DNA of 64,000 nt. Source: Polyodon spathula. Its lineage: Eukaryota > Chordata > Actinopteri > Acipenseriformes > Polyodontidae. This document shows, in pieces, positions 37,510 through 48,330 of this stretch. The position numbers were made by a program, and so were the translations under genes. The notes below the pieces were generated by a model. The model worked only from the letters and a program-made list of their open reading frames with translations. It made no database searches and had not been told where the DNA came from. Numbering within the stretch: the first letter of the stretch is position 1; every line of letters starts with the position of its first letter. Location of the stretch: positions 7,052,121 through 7,116,120 of the forward strand of contig NC_054564.1 in the NCBI RefSeq assembly GCF_017654505.1, in the 5' to 3' direction.

Positions 37510-37800
37510 GGTCAGTAATCAGTGATATAGAAACAATAGGCACTGGTGTGTAAAAATGTTAGACCACTTTGTGCTTTAATCTGGCATCTTAAACAACTTT
37601 TAAAAAGTTGCCTGTATTTGACCATTTGTGGCTGTGTGTTCCTTTTCTCTTACTATTTGAAATGAATTGCATGTGTGATCTATTAAAGCCATCAATTTAT
37701 TTTCCTATTTTGATCATTTTCCCAGATTTCAGTTCCAGTGGTTTGATTTCATCTGCACAACAAATTAAAACAGAAGCAATGTTCTGTTGAAATAAATCCA
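37510..37800 (+). mobile_element. Three-copy MITE-like repeat, copy 2
   Basis: Same ordered blocks as 25105-25425, beginning CACTGGTGTGTAAAAATGTT, with several small deletions in the middle. Confidence 0.65.
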
Positions 37801-37964
37801 CTTAACTTCTTATCTCTCGATCATAAAACTTTCCGTTAGCAATAAAAAAATTAATAAACTGAGTGATAAAAGACAAGCATTTCTCACAAGAAGTGTTTGA
37901 CAATCATTCATAGCTTAAAAATATTAGGCATTTCAGTCTTGCATATATCTTGCAAAAAGATTTA

Positions 37965-38055
37965 CATTCTAACTAGGCACAATAACATTGTAATTATGTG
38001 TAAGTCCACTGTATTTACTAAGTACCTGCTATGCAAATACACAGTAATTAGCGTC
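37965..38055. mobile_element. MITE fragment (family of 47032-47301)
   Basis: ATAACATTGTAATTATGTG and AAATACACAGTAATTA match the right half of the MITE at 47032-47301. Confidence 0.5.
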
Positions 38056-39643
38056 ACTTCATGTAAACCTTGTTCTGAAGGTGTTGTAAATGCCACTCAG
38101 GGGTAGATGCACTAAGATGGGCCAGTCGCAGTGCAATCATACTGCAAGTTGCGTTTTCATAGCGACAATTTGCAAAGTATTTCTTCAAAAGTTCTTGATG
38201 CAATTGTAAATCTCGCATCTCATTATAATCTTTGAGAACCCTCGTTTGCATTGTCTCCACCCCCTTTTTGCGAATTTATGCAGGAAAGCCCATAATTGCA
38301 TATTCATCTAAGTCTGAACCGCATAGAAAAACTGCTGCATTGAGCATTGGGCTTGTTTAGTACATTTCACCCTGGACTTCCGACTCGTTTGCAGCTGGTT
38401 TGCGGCAGATGCAACACTTTAGTATATCTGCCCCTCAGTGTCTTAATTTAAACACAGCCTTTTCCCTGTGAAACACTCCATAACTATTCAACACTCAATA
38501 GAGCTTGAATTTAACAGGCTTCTTTTATTGACTGTACTAAAAAATGTTAGCATTGCTTAGTCATGGACGAGCACCTGCGCTGTTCTTTCAAGTTCTCTGT
38601 AATTCCCTGCTTTGCAATGGAAAGAAAGCAAAGGCACGCAAGACTGCCGAGTGTTTTTCTGGAGAGAGCCGAGCCAAATGCTGTAAACAGATGTCAAGCA
38701 ACTATTGCAATGAGCAATGGGCAGCTTCTAGCTACGGATTTATTGGAAACAACGTCTGTGCGTCAAGCCAATGTATAATGTCACTCCCACTGGGGAAATC
38801 TTACTCATGCTGGCTTTTTAAAACAAAAAAAACATATGTTTCTATGAGCATGTCTCTGGTCAACGCAATCCGAATGATCACTCATAGATCCTTATACAAT
38901 ACAGCAAGAGGGTTTGATTTAAGGAAACATGCAAAGAAACAAACAAAACACGAGGGATGACTGCATATTTTTTTCCATTCGCTGTGCAGTTTATTCTGAG
39001 TTCACTACTCTGAAAAAAAAGTTGTCATTTCATTGGAATACCCAGAATAAGGGAAATCCCAGGAAAAACAATCTACAAAGATACTGATAGCACTCTTTGT
39101 AATCCTGTGCAAGCCCTTTGATTGCTCTGAGCCAGTGGGGTTTTCCACAATGAGGGTATTAGGCTGTGATCGCCTCGTTTTATGATCCATTTCTTGCTCT
39201 TAAAGCAACGATAAATACACATCGGGCTTTGTGGTCCTTGTTTGTTTTTGCTTCACAAATTCCTAACCCTCACATAACCAGTTAATTCCCCCATAAATAC
39301 AGAAGCTGTTCAATCGCACACAGAGTGAGGACAGAGTGGATGTGTTGTATGATCTGGTTAGTGTTTTTCCCTGCCCTGTTCTGCCTTCTGTTCTCTGTCA
39401 ACCCCAGCACGCTATTGCGTTCCTTAATTCTGACCAAAACATTTCACAAAACACAAAACAGCCCAGTCAGGGTAACGGAACGAACCCTATTGTGCACCTG
39501 CGGCAGGTATTAGGCACGTACAAGAACCTGACTTTGTATCAGACAGTTTGTATCAGATTGGTTATAGTTTGCTTAACTACATATTGTAAAAAAAAAAAAA
39601 GATATAGATTATACCACGCTGATGCCATATATTTTGTGGAAGT

Positions 39644-39645
<2 letters not shown>
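38056..39645. other. Intergenic, nothing recognised
   Basis: A 138-codon plus frame (38544-38960) shows no motif. No gene is supported. Confidence 0.55.

Positions 39646-39647
<2 letters not shown>

Positions 39648-39691
<44 letters not shown>
39648..39691. repeat. (AT)n microsatellite
   Basis: About 21 AT units. Confidence 0.95.
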
Positions 39692-39693
<2 letters not shown>

Positions 39694-40044
39694 GAAGTAT
39701 ATTTTGTGGTGAGTAGGGCAGCTGCTTCCTTTAAGTAGGGACCAGCATACAAAACAAACCAGGTGATGATCAGCAGAGCCTAAAGGAAAACACTCAGACC
39801 TTTTTCAATAGTTTTCCATCTATAATCACCGCTCCAAACACTCAGTCTTCTCTTCTCAAACTCTTTCAAACAAACAAAGGATCTGGTTCTCCTTTTACAG
39901 CATGTGGCTGGGCTTACTCAATCCTCAATGAATCAACTGAGCACCGTTCACATTCTGCACCAGGGCGTGGCAGAGATGAGATTTTAACCACATCCCTGCC
40001 AAGCCAATTCAAAATATATTATTTCTATTCACACAGTCACATAA
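39692..40044. other. Intergenic, possible LTR-related trace
   Basis: The text ACCACATCCCTGCCAA near 39989 resembles part of the solo LTR at 51382-51791. Nothing else is recognised. Confidence 0.4.
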
Positions 40045-40285
40045 TTTACCAGAATGTATATGGCGCGCCATCACCATCTCAAAGCGCTTTAGAGGCAGGC
40101 TGTGAACTGTGTGTTATATGCAGAGTCACTTCCAATAGGACATTGATTTAACAATCTCATCCGCAAGACGGAGCACAAGGAGGTGAAGTGACTTGCTCAG
40201 GGTCACACACAATGAGTCAGTCAGTGACAGAGGTGGGATTTGGACTTTAATCACTGGACCACACCACCTCCACATATGGGATTGC
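40045..40285 (-). mobile_element. MIR/CORE-like tRNA-derived SINE
   Basis: On the minus strand the order is: tRNA-like head (GTGGTGTGGTCCAGTGATTA, then AGTCCAAATCC as a B-box relic), a core with TGTGACCCTGAGCAAGTCAC and CACCTCCTTGTGCTC, and a tail with AAAGCGCTTTGAGATGG ending in ATATAC. This is the layout of mammalian MIR and related CORE-type SINEs, whose core also holds a GACCTTGGGCAAGT-type block. The tail matches the fragments at 10738, 36836 and 48285. Confidence 0.7.
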
Positions 40286-40385
40286 ATGGTAGAAATAGCC
40301 AGGTAGACTCATGTTCTTGTTGAAGTTTGGACAAAGAAGGAGAGGTGATCCCTTTTGTTGGACTAACTAAACAATAATTAATCAC

Positions 40386-40420
40386 AAGCTTTCAAGACCT
40401 CAGAGGTCTCTTCTTCAGGT
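40386..40420 (-). ncRNA. Hammerhead-ribozyme-like motif (Penelope-type)
   Basis: The minus strand reads CTGAAGA (40412-40418), an 18-nt segment able to form the hairpin AGACC-TCTGA-GGTCT, then GAAA (40390-40393) and GCTTGTG. CUGANGA, stem II, GAAA is the hammerhead catalytic core, known from Penelope-like retroelements. Stem II has a bulge at its base, and I could not identify a convincing stem III or cleavage triplet, so activity is uncertain. A second, mutated CTGAAGA core lies on the plus strand near 40552. Confidence 0.35.
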
Positions 40421-40489
40421 AAAAGTAGAAAAGAGCAATTCTCTTTATCTATCATCTCTGGACTGAAATTATCTATCATTAATGGACTG

Positions 40490-40494
<5 letters not shown>

Positions 40495-40540
<46 letters not shown>
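40495..40540. repeat. (AT)n microsatellite
   Basis: About 23 AT units, lying between the two hammerhead-like cores. Confidence 0.95.
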
Positions 40541-40543
<3 letters not shown>

Positions 40544-41119
40544 TTCACACTGCTGAAGACATCACCATGTGGAACAAACGCATCTCGGCAATAAAGGGAA
40601 GGTGAGTTTATCTTGAAACTAGGAACTTTGGAACCTCTTGGAATGAACATTCTATTCTGACGTAATCATGACATCATCCACTTCTGATGCTCAGGTGAAA
40701 GTAGAAAGTCCACAGTGGGACAGGCCCGTACAGACGTCACCAGGCAGGGCTGAGAATATTGCTGCTTCAAAGGATGGAGCTTTAGGCTGTGTGTTAAATA
40801 TGTAACAGAAAAGCCCTACAATGCTGACAATGCTGCACAGGCCTGTTATTTCAGCTCTATCATGTCTAGGAGATGATATCATCCATGATAGGCAATGTGG
40901 TTTCTTTTTACTTAGCGAGCCTCTTAATGCTGTAGACAGACTGATGCGTTGAGTAGCTTTCTTCTAGCGATACTGTATATACAATTTAGCAGTGAGACCC
41001 CAAAACAGACAAAACAACTCAAACAACAAACACAGTTGCCACAGCTTTTTACCATAAACACACATTCATTCTGTTTAATTTTGCTGCAGATGGTTTATTT
41101 CAGACTCGTTGTCACTCAG
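40541..41119. other. Intergenic, possible retroelement remnant
   Basis: A plus-strand CTGAAGACATCACC core near 40552, with AAACGCATCTCGGCAATAAA after it, resembles the 3' parts of Penelope-like elements. The rest is unremarkable. Confidence 0.35.
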
Positions 41120-41251
41120 GTGAAGTTCGTTTTTTTACCCTATACCCCTATAAAAGTGCCACAGTATTTTTGCACTTTAACCTTGCTTTTCCTGTGGTTA
41201 TACTCTATATTTATCATAGTGTACCCTGCTTTGCTGTGTTTTTAATATACT
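41120..41251. mobile_element. Left flank of minisatellite, MITE-like end
   Basis: CCCTATAAAAGTGCCACAG at about 41149 is roughly inverted to TGGGAAACTTTTATGAGGG at about 42249. Both flanks carry CTTT/GCTTT(T/A)-rich text like the array unit. This suggests that the minisatellite expanded inside a small inverted-repeat element. Confidence 0.4.
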
Positions 41252-42208
41252 TTACAAGACCTCTCTGTGCTTTGCAATGCTTCCCTATATGCTTTACCAG
41301 ACCTCTCTGTGCTTTACAATGCTTCCCTATGCTTTACTATACCTCTCTGTGCTTTACAATACTTACCTATGCTTTACTATACCTCTCTGTGCTTTACAAT
41401 ACTTACCTATGCTTTACCATACCTCTCTGTGCTTTACAATGCTTCCCTATGCTTTACCATACCTCTCTGTGCTTTACAATGCTTCCCTATGCTTTACCAG
41501 ACCTCTCTGTGCTTTACAATGCTTCCCTATGCTTTACTATACCTCTCTGTGCTTTACAATGCTTTCCATGCTTTACCATACCTCTCTGTGCTTTACAATG
41601 ATTGCCTATGCTTTACCAGACCTCTCTATGCTTTACAATGCTTCCCTATGCTTTACCATACCTCTCTGTGCTTTACAATGATTGCCTATGCTTTACCATA
41701 CCTGTCTGTGCTTTACAATGCTTCCCTATGCTTTACTATACCTCTCTGTGCTTTACAATGCTTTCCATGCTTTACCATACCTCTCTGTGCTTTACAATGA
41801 TTGCCTATGCTTTACCAGACATCTCTATGCTTTACAATGCTTCCCTATGCTTTACCAGACCTCTCTGTGCTTTACAATGATTGCCTATGCTTTACCAGAC
41901 CTCTCTATGCTTTACAATGCTTCCCTATGCTTTACTATACCTCTCTGTGCTTTATAATGCTTTCCATGCTTTACCACACCTCTCTGTGCTTTACAATGCT
42001 TCCCTATGCTTTACCAGACCTCTCTGTGCTTTACAATGCTTCCCTATGCTTTACCAGACCTCTCTATGCTTTACAATGCTTCCCTATGCTTTACCAGACC
42101 TCTCTGTGCTTTACAATGCTTCCCTATGCTTTACCATACCTCTCTGTGCTTTACAATGCTTCCCTATGCTTTACCATACCTCTCTGTGCTTTACAATGCT
42201 TCCCTAAG
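41252..42208 (+). repeat. 40-bp minisatellite with 199-bp higher order
   Basis: About 24 head-to-tail units of 40 bp, each with GCTTTAC-CATACCTCTCTGTG and CTTTACAATGCTTCCCTAT halves. Variants (ATTGCC, ACTTACC, AGACC, ATGCTTT) are not random: the 39-bp variant GCTTTCCATG recurs at 41561, 41760 and 41959, exactly 199 bp apart (four 40-bp units plus one of 39). All three plus frames stay open for hundreds of bases because the unit lacks plus-strand stops. I regard the resulting long Leu/Cys/Phe/Thr frames as artefacts. Confidence 0.95.
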
Positions 42209-42884
42209 CTTTCACTGTGCTTTATTACACTTTGCTGGGCTTTTCCTATGGGAAACTTTTATGAGGGATGTTTACGGATAAACGCTTCTGTCCAAGTCAT
42301 CATCCTGACCTGAACTCAAACCTGACTCTTTCCTTTGCAAAGACCAGGGTTCAGTTGTCAGTCATTTCATCTCTGGTCCTCACAAGATAATAATAATTAA
42401 AAAAAAAAAAAAAGTTTCCTTAAGTCTTGGTAATTCCAGGTTTAGTTAAAGGAATCCAACTTTCTCTGCAGGTGCTGTTAAACTGATCCAAATTTCTTTG
42501 CACTCCAGCCATCCGTGTGAGCAGGCTGCCCCCTGGTGGTTTAAATCATCATTACACTGCCACGATCTGTGGAAGCACCGACCTGGACTTCTCCTGTTCA
42601 TTTAAACGATATTCACACGCGTGTTGCAGCTCAGTGTTTCCTACGACATGATAGAGCATGTACTTGGCGTGTGTCGTGGCTTGCATCCTTGTTTTGTTAT
42701 TATGCCCTTAGCATTTTTGCTATTGCCCAACACTTTAGCACATTTTACAGTCTGTTTTGTTCAAAAGCCGGCAGCCCCTAAATTAACTCTTCATGTTTAA
42801 AAAAAATGTGTTTTGTTTAACTTGTATAACTTGGCCTCCTTGCAGACCTGTATTGGTGATCCACCTATTGTGCTTGTATATGTG
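42209..42884. other. Intergenic; right MITE-like flank then unrecognised
   Basis: The first 80 bp look like the right end of the element hosting the minisatellite. The remainder has an A-run at about 42400-42414 and no gene. Confidence 0.45.
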
Positions 42885-44205
42885 TAAACTTCTGGAAACT
42901 ATAATAAGATCCAAAATGGAAAATTAATAATAAGGTAACATTATCCTGGGATACAGTCAGCATGGTTTTATGAAAGGGAGATCTAACTGTCTAATTAACT
43001 GACCTGCTTGATTTTTTTGAGGATGCAACATCGACAATGGATAATTGCAAAGCATATGACATGGTTTACTTAGATTTCCAGAAAGCTTTTGACAAAGTCC
43101 TGCATAAAAGATTAATTCTCAAACTGAATGCAGTAGGGATTCAAGGAAATGCATGCACATGGATTAGGGAGTGGGTAACATGTATAAAACAGAAAGTACT
43201 GATTAGAGGAGAAACCTCAGAATGGAGTGTGGTAACCAGTGGAGTACCACAGGGATTAGTATTAGGTCCTCTGCTATTCCTAATCTACATTAATGATTTA
43301 GATTCTGGTATTGTAAGCAAACTTGTTAAATTTGCAGACGACACAAAAATAGGAGGACTGGCAAACACTGTTGCAGCAGCAAAGGTCATTCAAAATGATC
43401 TAGACAAGATTCAGAACTGGGCAGACACATGGCAAATGACATTTAATAGAGAAAAGTGTAAGGTACTGCACACAGGCAATACAAATGTGCATTATAAATA
43501 CCATATGGGAGATACTGAAATTGAAGAATGAATCTAAGAAAAAGACCTAGGAGTTTATGTTGACTCAGAAATGTTTTAATCTACAATGAGGGGAAGCTAT
43601 AAAAAAAGGCCAACAAGGTGCTCGGATATATTATGAAAAGTGTTGAATTTAAATTAAGGGAAGTAATGTTAAAACTGTAGAATGCATTAGTAAGACCTCA
43701 TCTAGAATATTGTGTGCAGTTCTGGTCACCTCCCTATAAAAAAGATATTGCTGCTCTAGAAAGAGTGCAAAGAAGAGCGACCAGAATTATTCCGGGCTTA
43801 AAAGGCGTGTCATATGCAGACAGGCTAAAAGAATTGAATCTGTTCAGTCTTGAACAAAGAAGACTACGCGGTGATCTGATTCAAGCATTCAAAATTCTAA
43901 AAGGTACTGACAATATCTACCCAAGGAAATGTTTTTGTCCTGAAAAAAGAAACAGGGACCAGGGTTTACAATTGGAGATTAGACAAAGGGGCATTCAGAA
44001 CAGAAAATAGGAGGCACTTTTTTACACAGAGAATTGTGAGGGTCTGGAACCAACTCCCCAGTAATGTTGTTGAAGCTGACACCCTGGGATCCTTCAAGAA
44101 GCTGCTTGATGAGATTCTGGCATCAATAAGCTGCTGACAACCAAATGAGCAAGATGAGCGGAATGGCCTCCTCTCATTTGTAAACTTTCTTATGTTCTTA
44201 TAATG
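42885..44205 (+). mobile_element. CR1-like LINE with broken reverse transcriptase
   Basis: The open frame 43037-43531 encodes the reverse transcriptase palm: YLDFQKAFDKVLHKRL, SGVPQGLVLGPLLFLIYIND and the catalytic FADDTK box, then NREKCKVLH. Frame remnants upstream code for a GFMKGRSN-like motif. Downstream, after stops and frameshifts near 43529-43680, come QFWSPPYKKDIAALERVQRR and LFSLEQRRLRGDL (43714-44010). The 3' untranslated end reads TGGCCTCCTCTCATTTGTAA, then CTTTCTTATGTTCTTA. The N-terminal ORF and endonuclease are missing. Same family as 18762-19235; not autonomous. Confidence 0.85.
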
Positions 44206-44440
44206 TTTTGGTCAGATTACTTTTGTTGTCGTTTTTATCAAATGTTGTAAATTGGTTTATTAAGCAACACAAGCACAAACCCGTTTTTCAACGGTGATTG
44301 CAACCTGATCACAAGCTTAGACCACAAGGTCAATATGCTCAATGAATCTCAATGCGCAGAGGGGTCTGCTGACGCGTGTGCTCGGAATCGCCTTTAAGAA
44401 GTATTTATCAGCTGATATTAAATAAAGCCATTAGTTCATG
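44206..44440. other. Intergenic, nothing recognised
   Basis: No supported features. Confidence 0.6.
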
Positions 44441-44865
44441 GAGGTCTTCACGGATCTACCGGCCCGAACGCGTTTTCGGGTGCAAAACTGTCACTGTGGG
44501 GTCGGGTCGGGTCCGATTTTGTTTACTCGCTAATACACAAGCCGTCGATTTACTTTGATTTTCAGATGAGGTATGTATCTTTGCATATTTTACACAAACA
44601 TATTATATATTTCACTTTACAGTCCTCTGTGTAGGTTCATGATTTAATAAATTGGTTCAGCCAGATTTCCAGGTTGACTGGAAAACAAAACAGCGCGCTA
44701 TCTTGTATCCAGTCAGTGCGTATACTAAACTGGGGGAAAGGAAATGCGTTCCAGTGTTTTTTTCGGACCGGGTCGGATCTGGGTCTAATAACAAGAATTT
44801 TACATGGGGTCGGTTGTCGGTTCGTGGTCGGGTCGGGTTGCTTAATTTGGACCCCTGAAGACCTC
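44441..44865. mobile_element. MITE-like element with GGGTCGGGTC blocks
   Basis: Termini GAGGTCTTCACGG (44441) and CCCTGAAGACCTC (ending 44865) are inverted repeats. Blocks of GGGTCGGGTCGGGTCC (near 44500) and GGTCGGGTCGGGTTGC (near 44826) sit inside both ends. There is no transposase. No clear target duplication is visible and I cannot name the family. Confidence 0.5.
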
Positions 44866-44969
44866 TACTCCAATACTAGACCAAATCTCCAGTCACTAGC
44901 TAGCATCTTACCTCCAGTGGTCGGCAAGGAAATGAGTTATATATCTTACCTCAGCTCGCTTTTTGGCTT

Positions 44970-45056
44970 TGTCTAACGGGGCAGGTCAGCTAACCTGCCC
45001 CCCTACCCATGGCTTCCCTATATGGTCAGCCTCTCCACTTATCTGCAAGCTAATCT
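44970..45056 (+). repeat. Dispersed repeat, inverted partner of 50704-50790
   Basis: CCATGGCTTCCCTATATGG, then CAGCCTCTCCACTTATCTGC and AAGCTAAT, are found in inverted orientation at 50704-50790. The family is unknown. Confidence 0.6.
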
Positions 45057-45488
45057 CTAGTTTTTTTTTTTGTCTTGTTGTACTCGGTGATGACAAGGAC
45101 TAATAAAACCAGTCCTGGGGTTAATAATTGTCACAAGGACAGCACAGCACTGTATGCATTGTGATTTACTTCTCATTTCAATAGCCTGTATCAGCAATGA
45201 CACGTTCGATTTGTGTACATTAATAGTTTAATTCTCTGCCAACTTAATTCAATAGCATTATGCTTACTTCCCTTTCCTTGGTCAAATTACCTTTCTGTTT
45301 AACCAAAGGGTAACTCTTACAATGAATCTTTTCATGCCTTTCGCCGCTGGAATCATGGGTTCGAATCTGACTCAGGTTACAAGTAAATTAAGTTTTGCAG
45401 GACCTAATTATTTTATTTTATTTTTTTTATTTTTTTTTTGCCCACATAATACATTCCCCTAGTTACCAACTGTGGAAAATATATGCCA
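45057..45488. other. Intergenic, nothing recognised
   Basis: T-runs near 45061 and 45410-45440; no gene. Confidence 0.6.
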
Positions 45489-45645
45489 GTGCTACTCAAG
45501 TCTGGCCCTTGAGATCTGCTCCAGTCCTGGTCTTTATTCCAATCAAGTCTTATTAACTTTCAATTAACTTCTTTAGAACCTGCTTGTAGTAACACCTGGA
45601 CTGGAGTGGACTGGATTTCAAGGGCCACAATGGAGTACCTCTAAT
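45489..45645. mobile_element. hAT-like MITE, short copy
   Basis: CTACTCAAGTCTGGCCCTTG at the left and AAGGGCCACAATGGAGTAC at the right are inverted, enclosing about 110 bp. Confidence 0.55.
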
Positions 45646-46228
45646 ATATCTATCCTGGTCTCAACCCAACCCCCCAGTGGACAGCTGTAATCCAGATCAT
45701 ATTTGCAGTAATAAAATTACCAGGAAGTATAGCGCACAGTGATTTCTTTCATTCTATAATGCAAAATATTGCATGGTTTGCATTAACACTGCACGCATTG
45801 TAAAATGGAAAATAGTTTTTTAGCTGCTCTGTCAGTGCACAGTACACTGCTTCATAGTCCAGTTTGTTAACAGTGTCTACATGTATTGTCAGCTGCAGGC
45901 ACACAAGCTTCTTCCCTCCTTTACAGTGATGGTCCCTAGCAAAACCCTTAACCATAGAAGGTGTTTTAAAGACACATATGACATCGCGAACAAATATCTT
46001 CATTTTAAAACTCACTGGTACTACTCTAGGTAAGAGAAAGTCCACAGTTTGCTTGTCTTGCCTGCCAGGAAATCTGTTACACTTGCACTTCCTAGGTCCT
46101 TTCACTTCGGCAGAATTCTGGGTCGAGAACCTCACTGGCTGCAAACCATGTCAGTCATTAAGAGAAGCAGCTGATTGGATACTAACAGGACAGAAGGCCA
46201 CAAAGGGGTGGGAATAATTAACAAACAT
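45646..46228. other. Intergenic, unexplained 131-codon frame
   Basis: The minus frame at 45749-46144 encodes a Cys- and Lys-rich polypeptide without any motif I know. I do not support it as a gene. Confidence 0.4.
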
Positions 46229-46486
46229 ACAGCTATTGCTAAAAGTTTTGCGTCACCTAGAATTTTAGGATTGAGACATTATATATATTGCAAAAGTCAG
46301 CCATAATAGTAGCACAGTAGCATTTCATGTTAGATTTCAAAGTGTCAAATTATAGAATTTTTGTCAGTTTTTCAAGTATCTGGGGAAAACTACAAAGCTG
46401 TCTGTAATTCAATATGTTAACATGACATTATTCAGCAGGTCTCATTCGACTTCATGAAGTCAAATGAGTTTGGCCATAGCTGTGTA
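46229..46486. mobile_element. Tc1/mariner-like MITE copy
   Basis: Ends TACAGCTATTGCTAAAAG and GTTTGGCCATAGCTGTGTA. The interior has CTACAAAGCTG, TAATTCAATATGTTAACATG and CATTCGACTTCATGAAG, as in the other copies. Confidence 0.75.
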
Positions 46487-47031
46487 TCTCTTTCAAAACT
46501 CCACACGACAGCAGTACAGCGAATGGGTGTGCATGCCATTGAGTTGCAGGGTTCTCTTAATAACCTGCTTGCTGCTCTGTCACATTGACCATAGCAGGCT
46601 TGTTCCTGCTCAACCTGCTAGAACACGCTCAAGGAAACAAAAAAAAAAAAAAAAGCCGATTGTCTCCTTATTTTCCAGATGGTGTGTTTTTCTTTCTCTC
46701 TGGGAGGGTATGGTATTTAAGGTTCTTCCTTGTACTGCATCATGGGAATTAAAGATCTAGTTTCTTTCATTGTCTTTATAGAAATGGTGTTATTATTACA
46801 ACACAGGACAATCCCTGTTGTAGCTACTTTGCAGAATGGAAAAAGAGAATGCTTATTTATGTTAAAGTAGAATGCTTTTTACTTTTTGTATCCTGTTCCC
46901 TTATGTACCTTTTTCTGATGTTTGCAATTATTACTCTATTCTATTGGTTCACATTAAGGTGCTTCGATCTAATTTCAAGAGCTGGTCCTTCAGTTATTTA
47001 GCAACAGGTTTGTATGAGTGGTATGCTCTCT
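46487..47031. other. Intergenic, nothing recognised
   Basis: A-run at 46639-46653; no gene. Confidence 0.6.
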
Positions 47032-47301
47032 AATTACTGTGTATTTACATAGTAGTTACTGAGTAAATACATGTGTACTTACACATCATTACGTTGTTAT
47101 TATGCATAGTTATGATGTTAATGTCTAAATCTTTTTTTGAATTATATTTATATAATATATAGTCCACAATTATATCAGTAAATGATTAAAGTTAGGATTA
47201 AGGTCATGCAAAAAAAGTACTCTTTAAATACATTGTAACTATGCATAATAACATTGTAATTATGTGTTCACGTGTATTAGCTATGGAAATACACAGTAAC
47301 A
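47032..47301. mobile_element. MITE with long (about 80 bp) inverted termini
   Basis: The left arm (TTACTGTGTATTTACATAG, ACACAT-ATTACGTTGTTATT, ATGCATAGTTATGATG) is repeated inverted in the right arm (ACATTGTAACTATGCATAAT, AACATTGTAATTATGTG, TATGGAAATACACAGTAAC). The whole can fold into one hairpin. Fragments of the family occur at 37965-38055 and possibly near 16170 and 59600. Confidence 0.7.
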
Positions 47302-48284
47302 AGAGATACTGAATATATAGTGTCTATAGTGTTACTGTCTGCCATTGATGATTCTTTGGGAAGGGTTTAGTTGGCACACTATTAATCTTAGTCCTGCTTC
47401 AACCCAGGGCAACTTCCCTTGAGCTACAACTGCATAGCCATTGGGATTAACTCAGTAAGGTATTTACCAAACTAAGCCCTAAGACAAAAGCGTTTCCTGT
47501 AAAGCTGCATTCTTCCATGATATTTGAACCTGATGACACCAAACAGGTTTCGGGCAATGCAGTCATTGTTATTCAGAGAGACAATATGTTTCAGCTTTCC
47601 TCCAGCAGAGTTTATAAAAGTGTTTCCTTCTGCTTTGTGAAGTCTCATGTGAAGCCCTGAGTTGCAAATAAAACATTCTCAAAGGTCGTAGGGTAAGGCC
47701 AGAATGCTGTAAATCAATCGGTGACGCAAACCATGACCAGAGTCTGGAGTTATTTACGTGCTTCCTCATAATTCCACAGATTATTGCATAACCATCATAT
47801 TTCATGTTTTTTTCTGCTTAGATTTTTTTGAGCACATATGAGGCAAAAACAGTGTTTGCAGCGTTACACGTACACACTTCTATGACATATTATACACTGA
47901 GCTGACAGTGGGGGCAGCACTGAGCACCACCTGGTTAGCTCCAGACTCAACTCTAGCGTGGCCGGTCCCGTATACAGGACACGCTGAGAGAAAGCTCTTT
48001 CATATGTTTTGTAATTACAACTTGTATCCTTGTTTAATGTAGGGTTCAGTGATTATAGATAATGTATTTCAGGATGTTTGGGAAGAAAAGTAAACATTTA
48101 CTTGTACTTGATAAACTGATTAGGCATTCATTCAGATAGCCAGGTGCTTGTATATATTAATACACAGATGTCTTTAGCTTGTGCATGAACAAAGATACAT
48201 TCATAACCACTAATGTGTCCAAATGTCAGCAGATTGTACCATAAGCTATTTCACAGGTGTAGCTATTGTAAAATTATGTGGGTA
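47302..48284. other. Intergenic, nothing recognised
   Basis: No supported features. Confidence 0.6.
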
Positions 48285-48330
48285 GTAATCTTTATTTTTA
48301 TATAGCGCCTTTCATAGTGGAACGTCACTT
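48285..48330 (-). mobile_element. SINE/LINE 3' tail fragment
   Basis: CTTTATTTTTATATAGCGCC followed by TTTCATAGTGGAACG. Same tail as 10738-10835. Confidence 0.6.

Noticed and set aside
41252..42208. Possible CRISPR-like array
   Set aside because: Units are contiguous 40-mers without unique spacers, and the genome is a vertebrate's. It is a minisatellite.
41170..42313. Several long plus-strand ORFs (up to 177 codons) rich in Leu, Cys, Phe and Thr
   Set aside because: All are translations of the 40-bp minisatellite, which has no plus-strand stop in any frame. They are mutually overlapping frames of one repeat.
45749..46144. 131-codon minus-strand ORF with several cysteines
   Set aside because: No motif spacing typical of a known cysteine-rich family; flanked by MITEs.
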